A stretch of 64,000 bases of DNA, from positions 248,001 through 312,000 of the forward strand of contig OX044352.1 in NCBI GenBank assembly GCA_943846655.1, read 5' to 3'. How positions within the stretch are numbered: the first letter of the stretch is position 1; the number at the start of each line of letters is the position of its first letter. The position numbers and the translations under genes were made by a program. Below the pieces are notes generated by a model, which was not told the DNA's origin, did not search any database, and was given only the letters and a program-made list of their open reading frames with translations. Below are positions 44,316-52,452 of this stretch, one piece after another. The DNA comes from Porticoccus sp002390525. GTDB lineage: Bacteria; Pseudomonadota; Gammaproteobacteria; Pseudomonadales; Porticoccaceae.

Positions 44316-44757
44316 CTATTTAACAATCCTCAATGAGGGTTTTTTAGTTTTATCGCCAGATGTTTTATCTTTGGATAGCTTATCAGAAGAAGGAACTGAT
44401 TTAACAGGGCCTGGCCCGGATGGGCCTGGATCAACGGGATGTTCAACTTGGAAAATCATACCTTGGCCATTTTCTTGAGCGTAAATTCCAACTATAGACT
44501 TGAATAGGCAAACAGATATTAGCTGGAATACCCCCGAAGCGGGTACTAAACGAAACTTTATCCTTATTCATAACTAGATCTGCAATTGCACGAGGTGATA
44601 GGTTTAGAACAATTTCTCCATCTCTTGTAGCATAACTTTGAGGTACCTCAACTCCTGGTTGATGTGCATCAACTGATATATAAGGTGTCAGCTCATTATC
44701 AACAATCCACTCGTATATTGCTTTTATTAGATAAGGTTTATTAGATGTCATATTCAT
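44316..44757 (-). pseudogene. sspB: ClpXP adaptor SspB, interrupted by a +1 frameshift
   Basis: SspB delivers ssrA-tagged and other substrates to ClpXP. Codons 1-85 read MNMTSNKPYLIKAIYEWIVD ... FGGIPANICLPI, the normal substrate-binding domain. The frame then leaves the family and stops at 44443. In the next frame the expected continuation KSIVGIYAQENGQGMIF is intact, followed by a P/S/K/D-rich linker and the C-terminal ClpX-docking tail PSLRIVK (E. coli PALRVVK), with TAG at 44316-44318. Dropping one base at about 44502 restores a 146-residue SspB. It is placed after sspA, as usual. Because both halves are conserved, an assembly error or very recent mutation is likelier than old decay. Confidence 0.85.
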
Positions 44758-44838
44758 AGTTATAGTCGTCAGTTACGCTTATTCAACTTATGAAAACAAC
44801 TAGTGATATTATTTTTTGATAAATAAATATCATTCAAA

Positions 44839-45465
44839 TTACATCTCTCTTTCAATCTCAGATAGACTTTCCTGGAATGACTCACGTTCAAAAATTCTTT
44901 CCATGTAATCAAGTAAGGGTTTCGTTTGTCTAGTATCTGGTAGCTCAATATTTAAATTCTTTAATCTCCACAGAATTGGACCCAAACAACAATCAACTAC
45001 TGTGAATTGTTCGCTCATAAAAAAAGGTAGGTCAGTAAAAATTGGTGCGAGGCTGACGAGACTATCCTGAAGTTCTTTTTTTGCTTTTTCTACCATCTTG
45101 TTGTCTGAGGAACTGACGATTATATCTACTTGGGTGCTACAATCTTTTTCTATGCGATAAATGTATTGACGACTTAACGCTCTGGCTACAGGATAAACAG
45201 GTAATAGTGGTGGGTGGGGAAACCTTTCATCCAAATATTCCATCATTACCTTAGTTTCATACAAAGCCAAATCACGGTCGATCAGTGTTGGTAGTGTACC
45301 ATAGGGGTTGATGGTCAACACTTCTTCTGGTACAGCTACACCATCGATATCTTCAATGTCAACAGTAACTCCCTTTTCTGCCAAGACAATACGAACCCGG
45401 TGGCTATAATGGCACGTCGGATCAGAATAAAATGTCATGGATGATCGTTTTGCAACAATCCCCAT
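44839..45465 (-). CDS. sspA: stringent starvation protein A
   Basis: 208 residues with a glutathione-S-transferase fold. SspA binds RNA polymerase and affects stationary-phase gene expression. The N-terminal thioredoxin-like half reads SSMTFYSDPTCHYSHRVRIVLAEKGV, then PYGTLPTLIDRDLALYETKVMMEYLDERFPHPPLLPVYPVARA. The P-H-P-PLLP stretch corresponds to the PHPPLMPVYP surface pocket reported as functional in E. coli SspA. GAGG precedes the ATG. Order petA-petBC-sspA-sspB matches Pseudomonas. Confidence 0.94.
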   Translation of the reverse strand: MGIVAKRSSMTFYSDPTCHYSHRVRIVLAEKGVTVDIEDIDGVAVPEEVLTINPYGTLPTLIDRDLALYETKVMMEYLDERFPHPPLLPVYPVARALSRQYIYRIEKDCSTQVDIIVSSSDNKMVEKAKKELQDSLVSLAPIFTDLPFFMSEQFTVVDCCLGPILWRLKNLNIELPDTRQTKPLLDYMERIFERESFQESLSEIEREM

Positions 45466-45526
45466 AATAGAACCTCGATTTGATTAAAATTATAAGGGCA
45501 GTAAAATTACTTGACCCAAGTAAGCG

Positions 45527-47554
45527 CTAATGGATATCCTTCCAATATTCTCGGTTTAATAACCAAACCCAGATGAATAGAAATGCAAGAAAAAGCAGGG
45601 CATAAGTTCCGATTCTTTTACGATCTTCAGCCATAGGTTCAGCAATATAAGTTAAGAAATTCACTAAATCGTACATTTCTGTATCAAATTCTTCGGGTGA
45701 CAGACTGCCTTCACTAATAAGATTATAGCGACCACATGGATTTTCTAATATTTCTTCACGAGTGAAAATATTCCTCTTGATTCCACCATTGGCAGCAAGC
45801 ACCGGTCCTGGTGCACACTCTTGTAAACCTTGCAGCTCCAACAAAACATGTGGCATTCCTACATCTTTAAAAACTTTATTATTTACCCCCAAAGGACGAC
45901 TTGGATCTGAATAGAAATTCCTTAAATAGGTGTAGAGCCATTCTGGAGAACGCGATCTTGCTACTAAGGTCAGGTCAGGTGGTGTCGCTCCAAACCATGT
46001 CTTTGCTTTGTCTGCTGGCATTGAAATATCCATTAAAGCACCGAACTTTTGATCAGCATGTATAAGATTATCTTTAGCTATGTCAGGAGGTATCCCTAAA
46101 TCTCTAGCTACTCTGTCCCAACGAGAATATTTTGCAGAATGACAACCCATACAAGAGTTAACAAATAATTTAGCTCCGTTCTGTAGTGAAGCCTTATCGC
46201 TGAGATTAGCGGTAAATTCATCACAAGGTATAGCTCCACATTTAAAGGCGGACTCAGCTCCAACTGCTTTAAGGGGAGCCCATATCAAAAATATAACGAT
46301 AGATGCAGCAGATATAGTTTTCCATGGGCCCATTCCACCATCCATAGTAACACGTTCTGGCTCGGGCTTTGTTTTTTCTATTCTAGTCCACAAAGGCATA
46401 GCTAGAAAGAACAAGAAATATAAACCAGTACATATTTGCGCTAATAAAGTACGCTCTGGGGTAGGAGCCTTTACACCAAGGACTCCGAGAACAACAAAAG
46501 AGGCAGCGAAAATCAGTATAGCACCACGACTAAAGCTACCCTTGTAGCGCATTGATCTAACTGGACTTCTGTCTAACCATGGCAGTACAAATAAAATTGC
46601 TATTGCTGCAGCCATCACTAGAAATCCAGCAAATTTATCTGGAACAGCTCTAAGCATCGAATAAAACGGGGTAAAATACCAAACTGGGGCTATATGCTCA
46701 GGAGTTTTGAGAGGGTTGGCAATTTCGAAATTCGCATATTCTAAAAAATAACCTCCCATTTCAGGCATAAAAAACAAAATGAAACAAAATACAAACAAGA
46801 AGACTGTAATGGGCACTAAATCATGGACGGTATAATAAGGATGGAAGGGAATTCCATCTACAGGCACACCATTTGCATCTTTATTTTTCTTTATATCTAC
46901 TCCATCTGGATTATTTGAACCCACTTCATGTAATGCAAGAAGATGAAGTACAACTAGGGCAAGTAAAATGATCGGCAGAGCTACGACATGAAGAGACATG
47001 AATCTATTCAATGTGATTCCCGAGATTAAATAGTCTCCTCTGACCCATTGGACAATATCTTCTCCAATAACAGGTATTGCTCCAAACAAAGAAATTATTA
47101 CCTGCGCACCCCAGAAAGACATTTGACCCCAAGGCAGAACATACCCCATAAAAGCTTCGGCCATCAATGCCACGTAGATTGTCATACCGAAGATCCATAC
47201 TAACTCGCGGGGTGCCTTATATGAACCATAAATTAGACCGCGAAACATATGCAAATAAATAACTAAAAAGAAGGCTGATGCCCCAGTAGAATGTATATAC
47301 CGGATAATCCAACCATAGTCTACATCACGCATTATGTACTCAACAGAGGCGAAGGCTCTTTCTGATGATCCTTCAAAACTCATTAAAAGCCAGATACCAG
47401 AGACTAGCTGTATGATCAATACGACTAGTGATAAAACGCCAAAATAATACCAAAAATTAAAATTCTTGGGGGCATAATATTTAGCCATATGAGTGTTCCA
47501 TGCACGCATAATTGGTAAGCGTGCATCTATCCAGTCACGTAATGCTAATAACAT
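45527..47554 (-). CDS. fused cytochrome b - cytochrome c1 of the bc1 complex
   Basis: 675 residues. The first 400 or so are cytochrome b, with heme-ligand histidines in IRYIHSTGA, VIYLHMFRG, SLHVVALP and VLHLLALHEVGSNNPDG, and the Qo motif PVWY in place of PEWY. A hydrophobic stretch (about 412-432) ending AVGAES looks like a retained signal peptide, then cytochrome c1 with CMGCH at 468-472, the methionine ligand in VGMPHVLLELQG near 567, and a C-terminal anchor helix (about 650-667). The ATG at 47554 overlaps the petA stop by one base with AGGAGG upstream. Most gammaproteobacteria encode petB and petC separately; the arrangement resembles fbcH of Bradyrhizobium. It transfers electrons from quinol to cytochrome c. 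Confidence 0.93.
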   Translation of the reverse strand: MLLALRDWIDARLPIMRAWNTHMAKYYAPKNFNFWYYFGVLSLVVLIIQLVSGIWLLMSFEGSSERAFASVEYIMRDVDYGWIIRYIHSTGASAFFLVIYLHMFRGLIYGSYKAPRELVWIFGMTIYVALMAEAFMGYVLPWGQMSFWGAQVIISLFGAIPVIGEDIVQWVRGDYLISGITLNRFMSLHVVALPIILLALVVLHLLALHEVGSNNPDGVDIKKNKDANGVPVDGIPFHPYYTVHDLVPITVFLFVFCFILFFMPEMGGYFLEYANFEIANPLKTPEHIAPVWYFTPFYSMLRAVPDKFAGFLVMAAAIAILFVLPWLDRSPVRSMRYKGSFSRGAILIFAASFVVLGVLGVKAPTPERTLLAQICTGLYFLFFLAMPLWTRIEKTKPEPERVTMDGGMGPWKTISAASIVIFLIWAPLKAVGAESAFKCGAIPCDEFTANLSDKASLQNGAKLFVNSCMGCHSAKYSRWDRVARDLGIPPDIAKDNLIHADQKFGALMDISMPADKAKTWFGATPPDLTLVARSRSPEWLYTYLRNFYSDPSRPLGVNNKVFKDVGMPHVLLELQGLQECAPGPVLAANGGIKRNIFTREEILENPCGRYNLISEGSLSPEEFDTEMYDLVNFLTYIAEPMAEDRKRIGTYALLFLAFLFIWVWLLNREYWKDIH

Positions 47555-48174
47555 CAACTAGCCTCCTGATCTACGCCAATTACTACTACATTATTTGTTT
47601 CATAAGAATGTGGGGGTACATCTAAGTTTGTAGGTGCGGGAACTCCTGCATATACACGTCCAGCAAGATCAAATTTCGAACCGTGACAGGGGCAGAAAAA
47701 CCCTCCATACCAATCATCTCCTCCCATATCTTGAGCTCCTACCTCTGGGCGAAACATTGGTGCACAACCTAAGTGTGTACAGAGGCCAACTATTATCAGA
47801 AATTCCTCTTTTCCTTCGATAGATCGATGAATACCGTTAACATACGATGGCTGATTTGAGGCTAATGACGAAGGGTCGCTAAAAATCTCGTCGTGACCAT
47901 TAAGCCCCTGAATCGTTTCAGGTGAACGTCGGACAACATAAACTGGCTTGCCTCGCCACTCGAAAGTCACCATCTGTCCCATTTCTATTTTAGAAATATT
48001 TATTTTTACCGGAGCGCCTGCGGCTTTTGCTCTGGCACTTGGACTCCACGACCCAACGAAAGGTACAGCTGCAGCAGTTGCACCTGCTGCTCCTACTATA
48101 CATGTAGCATTTGTCAAAAAACGCCTTCGCGCAAAGTCAATACCGTCTCCGTGATCAATTCCGTCATTAATCAT
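47554..48174 (-). CDS. petA: ubiquinol-cytochrome c reductase, Rieske iron-sulfur subunit
   Basis: 206 residues. The 2Fe-2S ligands are C132 and H134 in CTHLGC and C161 and H164 in CPCHGS; C137 and C163 form the usual disulfide. The N-terminus carries ARRRFLT followed by a hydrophobic segment with a Tat-like signal anchor, as expected for a folded Fe-S protein. AGGAGAG precedes the ATG. It is first in the petA-petBC pair. The 221 bases between rpsI and petA contain only a short unsupported plus-strand reading frame. Confidence 0.96.
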   Translation of the reverse strand: MINDGIDHGDGIDFARRRFLTNATCIVGAAGATAAAVPFVGSWSPSARAKAAGAPVKINISKIEMGQMVTFEWRGKPVYVVRRSPETIQGLNGHDEIFSDPSSLASNQPSYVNGIHRSIEGKEEFLIIVGLCTHLGCAPMFRPEVGAQDMGGDDWYGGFFCPCHGSKFDLAGRVYAGVPAPTNLDVPPHSYETNNVVVIGVDQEAS

Positions 48175-48395
48175 GACGCTCTCCTAGCAGCTGATATTTG
48201 TGATTTTTTTCATGTTCAGAATAGTTGCGAATTTTAATAAAAACTGGTCATTTTTACAAGGGAATAATGTGTTGTCTATGCCCGTTTTGCATAAAATAGG
48301 TAGTATTTCTATGAGAGATCAATTTCTTATGAAAAGTATATATATAATATTTAAAATTGTGCAACTTGAAAATATTTTTACATATTATTAATTTA

Positions 48396-48788
48396 TTAAC
48401 GTTTAGAAAATTGAGGACGTTTTCTTGCTTTATGAAGACCTACTTTTTTACGCTCCACTTCGCGCGCATCACGAGTCAAAAATCCGGCTTTCCTAAGATC
48501 GCTTCTCAGGCCCTCATCATATTGTAACAATGCACGGGCAATACCGTGTCTTATTGCGCCAGCCTGCCCAAAACTTCCTCCGCCAACTACAGTAATTTTC
48601 AAGTCAAATTTTTTAATACAATCGACTAACTCAAGAGGTTGCCGAACAATCATTCTTGCAACCTCTCTACCGAAATATTGATCGAGTGTACGGTCATTAA
48701 CCGTTATTTTCCCACCTCCGCTTTCTAAAAAAACTCTTGCAGAAGATGTTTTTCGTCGTCCGGTTCCGTAATATTGTGTATCTGACAT
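48396..48788 (-). CDS. rpsI: 30S ribosomal protein S9
   Basis: 130 residues, same length as E. coli S9. It begins YYGTGRRKTSSARVFLESGGGKITVN and ends KVGLHKARKRPQFSKR, whose basic C-terminus contacts tRNA in the P site. GGGSFGQAGAIRHGIARALLQYD is the central conserved block. It follows rplM by 13 bases in one operon. Confidence 0.98.
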   Translation of the reverse strand: MSDTQYYGTGRRKTSSARVFLESGGGKITVNDRTLDQYFGREVARMIVRQPLELVDCIKKFDLKITVVGGGSFGQAGAIRHGIARALLQYDEGLRSDLRKAGFLTRDAREVERKKVGLHKARKRPQFSKR

Positions 48789-48801
48789 AAGTAACTTTCC
48801 G

Positions 48802-49230
48802 TTATATATCTAAAGTCTGGGGTGTTTGAGCGCTATGGGGATGATTTTGCCCGGCATAGACTTTCAGTTTTTTAAACATAGCACGACCAAGCGGACCCTT
48901 TGGTAACATGCCTTTAACAGCATTTTGGATAGTACGCTCTGGTGCTTTTTCAATCAATTTTTCAAAGCTTATTGATTTTAAACCGCCCGGGTATCCAGTG
49001 TGGCTGTGATAAATTTTATCTTTTGTTTTATTGCCAGTAACTTGCACCTTTTCAGCATTAATTACAACGATATAATCCCCAGTATCCACATTTGGCGTGA
49101 ATTCTGGTTTATGCTTCCCACGAAGATATGAAGCAATCACTGTAGAAATTCGACCTAGTGTTTTATCAGCCGCGTCAACAACGTACCAATGATGTTGAGC
49201 TGTTTCAGCTGTGGCATTGTATGTTTTCAT
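48802..49230 (-). CDS. rplM: 50S ribosomal protein L13
   Basis: 142 residues, identical in length to E. coli L13. HHWYVVDAADKTLGRIST, LRGKHKPEFTPNVDTGDYIVVINAEKV, KTKDKIYHSHTGYPGGLKSI and AVKGMLPKGPLGRAMFKKLKVYAGQNHPHSAQ are in normal order. I use the ATG at 49230; a TTG one codon earlier is open. A strong promoter and a small leader hairpin lie upstream. In E. coli L13 represses its own leader, so the leader is worth noting. Confidence 0.98.
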   Translation of the reverse strand: MKTYNATAETAQHHWYVVDAADKTLGRISTVIASYLRGKHKPEFTPNVDTGDYIVVINAEKVQVTGNKTKDKIYHSHTGYPGGLKSISFEKLIEKAPERTIQNAVKGMLPKGPLGRAMFKKLKVYAGQNHPHSAQTPQTLDI

Positions 49231-49256
49231 CAAAATCTGCCTAATATGGTGTTTTT

Positions 49257-49275
49257 AAAGTAGTGTATCTACTTT
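49257..49275 (-). promoter_or_regulatory. leader hairpin of rplM-rpsI
   Basis: AAAGTAG (49257-49263) and CTACTTT (49269-49275) form a perfect 7-bp stem with a 5-base loop inside the rplM leader, between the predicted promoter and the start codon. There is no T tract beyond it, so it is more likely a regulatory or stabilising structure than a terminator. Confidence 0.4.
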
Positions 49276-49287
49276 GTGGGAGACGGC

Positions 49288-49316
49288 ATTTTACAGAGCA
49301 GTTACACCCATTTCAA
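49288..49316 (-). promoter_or_regulatory. sigma-70 promoter of rplM-rpsI
   Basis: On the minus strand TTGAAA (49316-49311), a 17-base spacer and TAAAAT (49293-49288), each five of six to consensus. The leader would be about 50 nt. The -35 region and following bases nearly repeat those of the groES promoter. Confidence 0.7.
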
Positions 49317-49417
49317 GGATATTCTACATTTAAAAAATTATAACCTAATTAATTCGATTATTATTGCACTTAATTGAGTTAGTAAGTAGCATAAATATTA
49401 CTAACAATTGACTTAAA

Positions 49418-50557
49418 TTATGGTTGATGTGGTCTTGAAAGGTACTCATAGGACTGCATCTCTAAAAGGCGACTCTTTGTGCGCTGAAACTCAAAGTTTA
49501 GTGCGCCATCAACGTATAAAGATACAAGGTCAACCTCGGCAGATAAAACAACTTTTACGTTCCTATCATAAAATTCATCCACCAAATTTATGAACCTTCT
49601 TGCTTGATCTTCATTATTTTTTCCCATCCTTGGTACTCCAGAAATTAATACAGCATGGAATTCCCGTGATAGCTCAATATAGTCATTTTGGCTTCTGGGA
49701 GAACTACAAATAATATCAAAGTGAAACCAAATAACATCCTTCCCTTGACGAAGGAATTTCACATTGCGTCCTTCAATCTCAATACTAAGATCTAGTAAAA
49801 TATTATCCTGTAAGGGGCAAAATAGATTAAAAGCCTCTATCAAGGAGTTATTTGCTCTGGCATCTAAAGGATAGTGATATAGCTCAGCTTTCTCCAGGCT
49901 TCTAAGGCGATAGTCTATGCCGCTGTCCACATTATATACCTTGGTATTCTTTTTTAATGATTTAATTGCTGGAAGAAATTGTTTGCGCTGAAGTCCATTT
50001 AAATAAAGATTATCAGGTTCGACATTAGACGTAGCCACTAGAACGACATTACGTGAAAATAGGAGCTCAAAAAGTTTTCCCAGAAGCATGGCGTCAGCAA
50101 TGTCAGAAACGAAAAATTCATCAAAACATATTACATGAGCCTCATTAGCAATATTAGCAGCAACTATAGTTAATGGATTTTTTTCTCCTTGAAGTCTTTT
50201 TAGGTCTTTATGGACCCGTCTCATGAATCGATGAAAATGTAACCTTATTTTCTTATCTAAAGGCAGACTCTCAAAAAAACTATCCATCAAATAGGTTTTA
50301 CCTCTTCCAACACCGCCCCAAAAATATAATCCCTTTATGGGTTCAACCTTGTTAAAAGAAATAAATTTACTCTTGAATTTAGTAAATAAGCCTTTTTTAC
50401 AACTTACGCCTTCCTGCTGAACTAGTCGCTCATAAAGCGACTGCAAAAGATCTACCGCAACGGCTTGTGATGAGTCATAATTGAATTCTTCTCTTTCGAG
50501 ATCGGACAAATATCGCTGCTTAGGAGAAGGTAAAGTAATGTGTGTATACTTGAACAT
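49418..50557 (-). CDS. zapE: cell division ATPase ZapE (AFG1-like)
   Basis: 379 residues. ZapE is an AAA-type ATPase reported to act at the Z ring late in constriction and under low oxygen. Walker A GGVGRGKTYLMDSFF is at 81-95, HFHRFMRRVHKDL near 108, Walker B ICFDEFFVSDIADAMLLG near 142-160, VATSNVEPDNLYLNGLQRKQFLPAI near 176-200 and the ISGVPRMG..DQARRFINLVDEFYDRNVKV block near 302-335. It points away from zapG, sharing a 223-bp divergent region. Confidence 0.93.
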   Translation of the reverse strand: MFKYTHITLPSPKQRYLSDLEREEFNYDSSQAVAVDLLQSLYERLVQQEGVSCKKGLFTKFKSKFISFNKVEPIKGLYFWGGVGRGKTYLMDSFFESLPLDKKIRLHFHRFMRRVHKDLKRLQGEKNPLTIVAANIANEAHVICFDEFFVSDIADAMLLGKLFELLFSRNVVLVATSNVEPDNLYLNGLQRKQFLPAIKSLKKNTKVYNVDSGIDYRLRSLEKAELYHYPLDARANNSLIEAFNLFCPLQDNILLDLSIEIEGRNVKFLRQGKDVIWFHFDIICSSPRSQNDYIELSREFHAVLISGVPRMGKNNEDQARRFINLVDEFYDRNVKVVLSAEVDLVSLYVDGALNFEFQRTKSRLLEMQSYEYLSRPHQP

Positions 50558-50718
50558 AGATTGACTGCAAGTAGTTTATATTTAACTTAAGATTCAATTA
50601 ACTTTTCAAGAATAGGTGATCAGAGATTGTTTCTCAATAGAGAAAAAGGAAAAATCATAAGTCTTTGATCGAAGATAAAGGGTAAAAATATTACTAAGAA
50701 TATTATTATATTATGAAC

Positions 50719-50746
50719 TTTAACTAATATAAAGATAAGGTATCAT
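50719..50746 (+). promoter_or_regulatory. possible sigma-70 promoter of zapG-degS
   Basis: TTTAAC (50719-50724), 16 bases, TATCAT (50741-50746). It lies 34 bases before the TTG start of the zapG gene in an otherwise featureless divergent gap. Confidence 0.4.
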
Positions 50747-50780
50747 AGAAAAAATAAGTAAAATTTATGGGGGTCAAATC

Positions 50781-51281
50781 TTGCTAACTTCAAACTTGAT
50801 TATTTACTTATCACTTCTAGTGGTAGGCGCTATAGCTGGTTATTTCCTCTCTAGGGCCTTTCAACCTATCCAAAAAGAGCAAAAAGAACTAGAAAACAAA
50901 CTCATAGAGGCCCAAAGAGAACTGAAGGACTATCAACAGGAAGTAGCCAACCACTTTCGTGCCACATCAAAAGCTGTATCGAGTTTATCAAAAAACTATA
51001 AATGTGTAGTTGAACAACTTGCGAGTGGAGCCCTTCATCTTGCAAGCACTGATGTCAGCCGCCAAATTTTAAACTCTGTATTTGACAAAAGTGAAGATGT
51101 TAACCTTGATTCAAGTACCGATATACAACCTCCAAAAGATTATGCCCCAAAAGTACCAGGTGGGGTTTTAAGTGAAGAATATGGCCTTAAAGAGGCAGTA
51201 AGTCCAGTGAGTAATCCCACTATTAGCGATTCAGCTTATGTAGCTGAAAATGATGATGACCCAACCCTTAATATAAATTAA
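50781..51281 (+). CDS. zapG: YhcB/ZapG family envelope and division protein (DUF1043)
   Basis: 166 residues starting at TTG 50781 with GGGGGT upstream. One N-terminal transmembrane helix (about 4-24, IIYLSLLVVGAIAGYFLSR) is followed by a coiled coil (KEQKELENKLIEAQRELKDYQQEVANHF) and ATSKAVSSLSKNYKCVVEQLASGA, which is the diagnostic YhcB block. E. coli YhcB coordinates cell-wall growth and division. The C-terminal 60 residues are disordered and acidic. It sits directly upstream of degS, and E. coli yhcB is likewise next to degQ-degS. Confidence 0.88.
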   Translation: MLTSNLIIYLSLLVVGAIAGYFLSRAFQPIQKEQKELENKLIEAQRELKDYQQEVANHFRATSKAVSSLSKNYKCVVEQLASGALHLASTDVSRQILNSVFDKSEDVNLDSSTDIQPPKDYAPKVPGGVLSEEYGLKEAVSPVSNPTISDSAYVAENDDDPTLNIN

Positions 51282-51312
51282 CAATCTTCAGGAAGGGTTT
51301 AAGGCGAAATAT

Positions 51313-52446
51313 ATGCATCGTATACTAAATTATTTAGCTTGGCCGGTTGTCCTAGGCCTCCTTGTTGCTACGTTAACTTTTAATTTTTTTCCTGAATGGC
51401 TCGATAGCCGTTTTTATGATCCCCAGATAACTTCAAATGAAAAGAAAGATGAAAAAGCTAGTAAACCGTTCTCCTATTCTTTAGCAGTAAAAAAAGCTTC
51501 ACCTTCTGTTGTTAATATTTATACGCAAAAAAAATTACCCTCCGGCAACAGGCTATACTCGGATCCACTCTTTAAGAAATTTTTTAGTCAAAAAAATTCA
51601 TCAAGACAAGCTCGTATGAAATCCTCACTTGGTTCAGGGGTGGTAATGACAGCTAATGGATATATTTTAACTAATCATCATGTTATTGATGGTGCAGATG
51701 CAATCGTGCTCCAGTTACAGGACGGTAGAGAAGCTGCTGCTAAAGTTATAGGAACAGATCCAGAGATTGATCTCGCAGTCTTGAAAATTAATCTAGAAAA
51801 CCTTGTTCCAATAGAATTAGCAAATCAAAAGGTTTCAGTGGGCGATGTGGTCCTTGCCATTGGAAATCCTTTTGGAGTTGGACAGTCAGTTTCTCAGGGA
51901 ATCATAAGTGCGACTCAAAGAAAAGGGCTCGGCTTAAATACTTTTGAGAATTTTATTCAAACAGATGCTGCAATTAATCCAGGGAACTCTGGTGGACCCT
52001 TAGTTGACTCTACTGGACATCTTGTAGGAATTAATTCAGCAATACTCGATAGAACAAGTTATGCGATGGGAATAAGTTTTGCTATTCCTTCAAAAACAGC
52101 ATTAAAGGTTCTTACAGATATAATAACTCATGGGAGAGCAATTAGAGGCTGGCTTGGTGTAGAGGCAAGCCAATTAAAACCTTTTGCAGCAAAAAAACTT
52201 GGACTTAATCCTCCTCTAGGCTTAGTTATAACCAATATTTATCCAGGTAGCCCGGCATATTCGTCTGGATTATTACCTGGTGATGTTATTTTCAAAATAA
52301 ACAATAATGGTGTAGTGGATAACGACAAAGCTATGAATGTAATTGCAAGTCTTTCGCCAGGCGATTCAATAAAACTTTATGTATTGAGAAACGGTGATGA
52401 AAAAGTAATTGATGCAGTAGCTGGAACAAGGCCAAAACTGAATTGA
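51313..52446 (+). CDS. degS: membrane-anchored serine protease DegS/AlgW
   Basis: 377 residues. An N-terminal anchor (about 10-26) is followed by a trypsin-like domain with catalytic H123 (TNHHVIDGAD), D153 (EIDLAVLKI) and S226 (GNSGGPL), then one PDZ domain (about 275-370: GWLGVEASQL, GLVITNIYPGSPAYSSGLLPGDVIFKIN). A single PDZ and the membrane anchor indicate DegS/AlgW, which cuts anti-sigma factor RseA/MucA when it senses misfolded porins, rather than DegP/DegQ with two PDZ domains. An AAGG ribosome binding site lies upstream. No rseA is in this window. Confidence 0.92.
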   Translation: MHRILNYLAWPVVLGLLVATLTFNFFPEWLDSRFYDPQITSNEKKDEKASKPFSYSLAVKKASPSVVNIYTQKKLPSGNRLYSDPLFKKFFSQKNSSRQARMKSSLGSGVVMTANGYILTNHHVIDGADAIVLQLQDGREAAAKVIGTDPEIDLAVLKINLENLVPIELANQKVSVGDVVLAIGNPFGVGQSVSQGIISATQRKGLGLNTFENFIQTDAAINPGNSGGPLVDSTGHLVGINSAILDRTSYAMGISFAIPSKTALKVLTDIITHGRAIRGWLGVEASQLKPFAAKKLGLNPPLGLVITNIYPGSPAYSSGLLPGDVIFKINNNGVVDNDKAMNVIASLSPGDSIKLYVLRNGDEKVIDAVAGTRPKLN

Positions 52447-52452
52447 AAATTT

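Noticed and set aside
44325..44349. Hairpin CCTC-AAT-GAGG followed by a T run, resembling a plus-strand terminator.
   Set aside because: No plus-strand gene ends near it, and it lies within the codons for the SspB C-terminal KKPSLRIVK.
44242..44478. Plus-strand open frame of 78 codons.
   Set aside because: It overlaps the start of the thiolase and the frameshifted 3' part of sspB, whose conserved tail explains the region.
48200..48391. 63-codon plus-strand open frame between rpsI and petA.
   Set aside because: No ribosome binding site, no family resemblance, and AT-rich low-complexity sequence; treated as noncoding.
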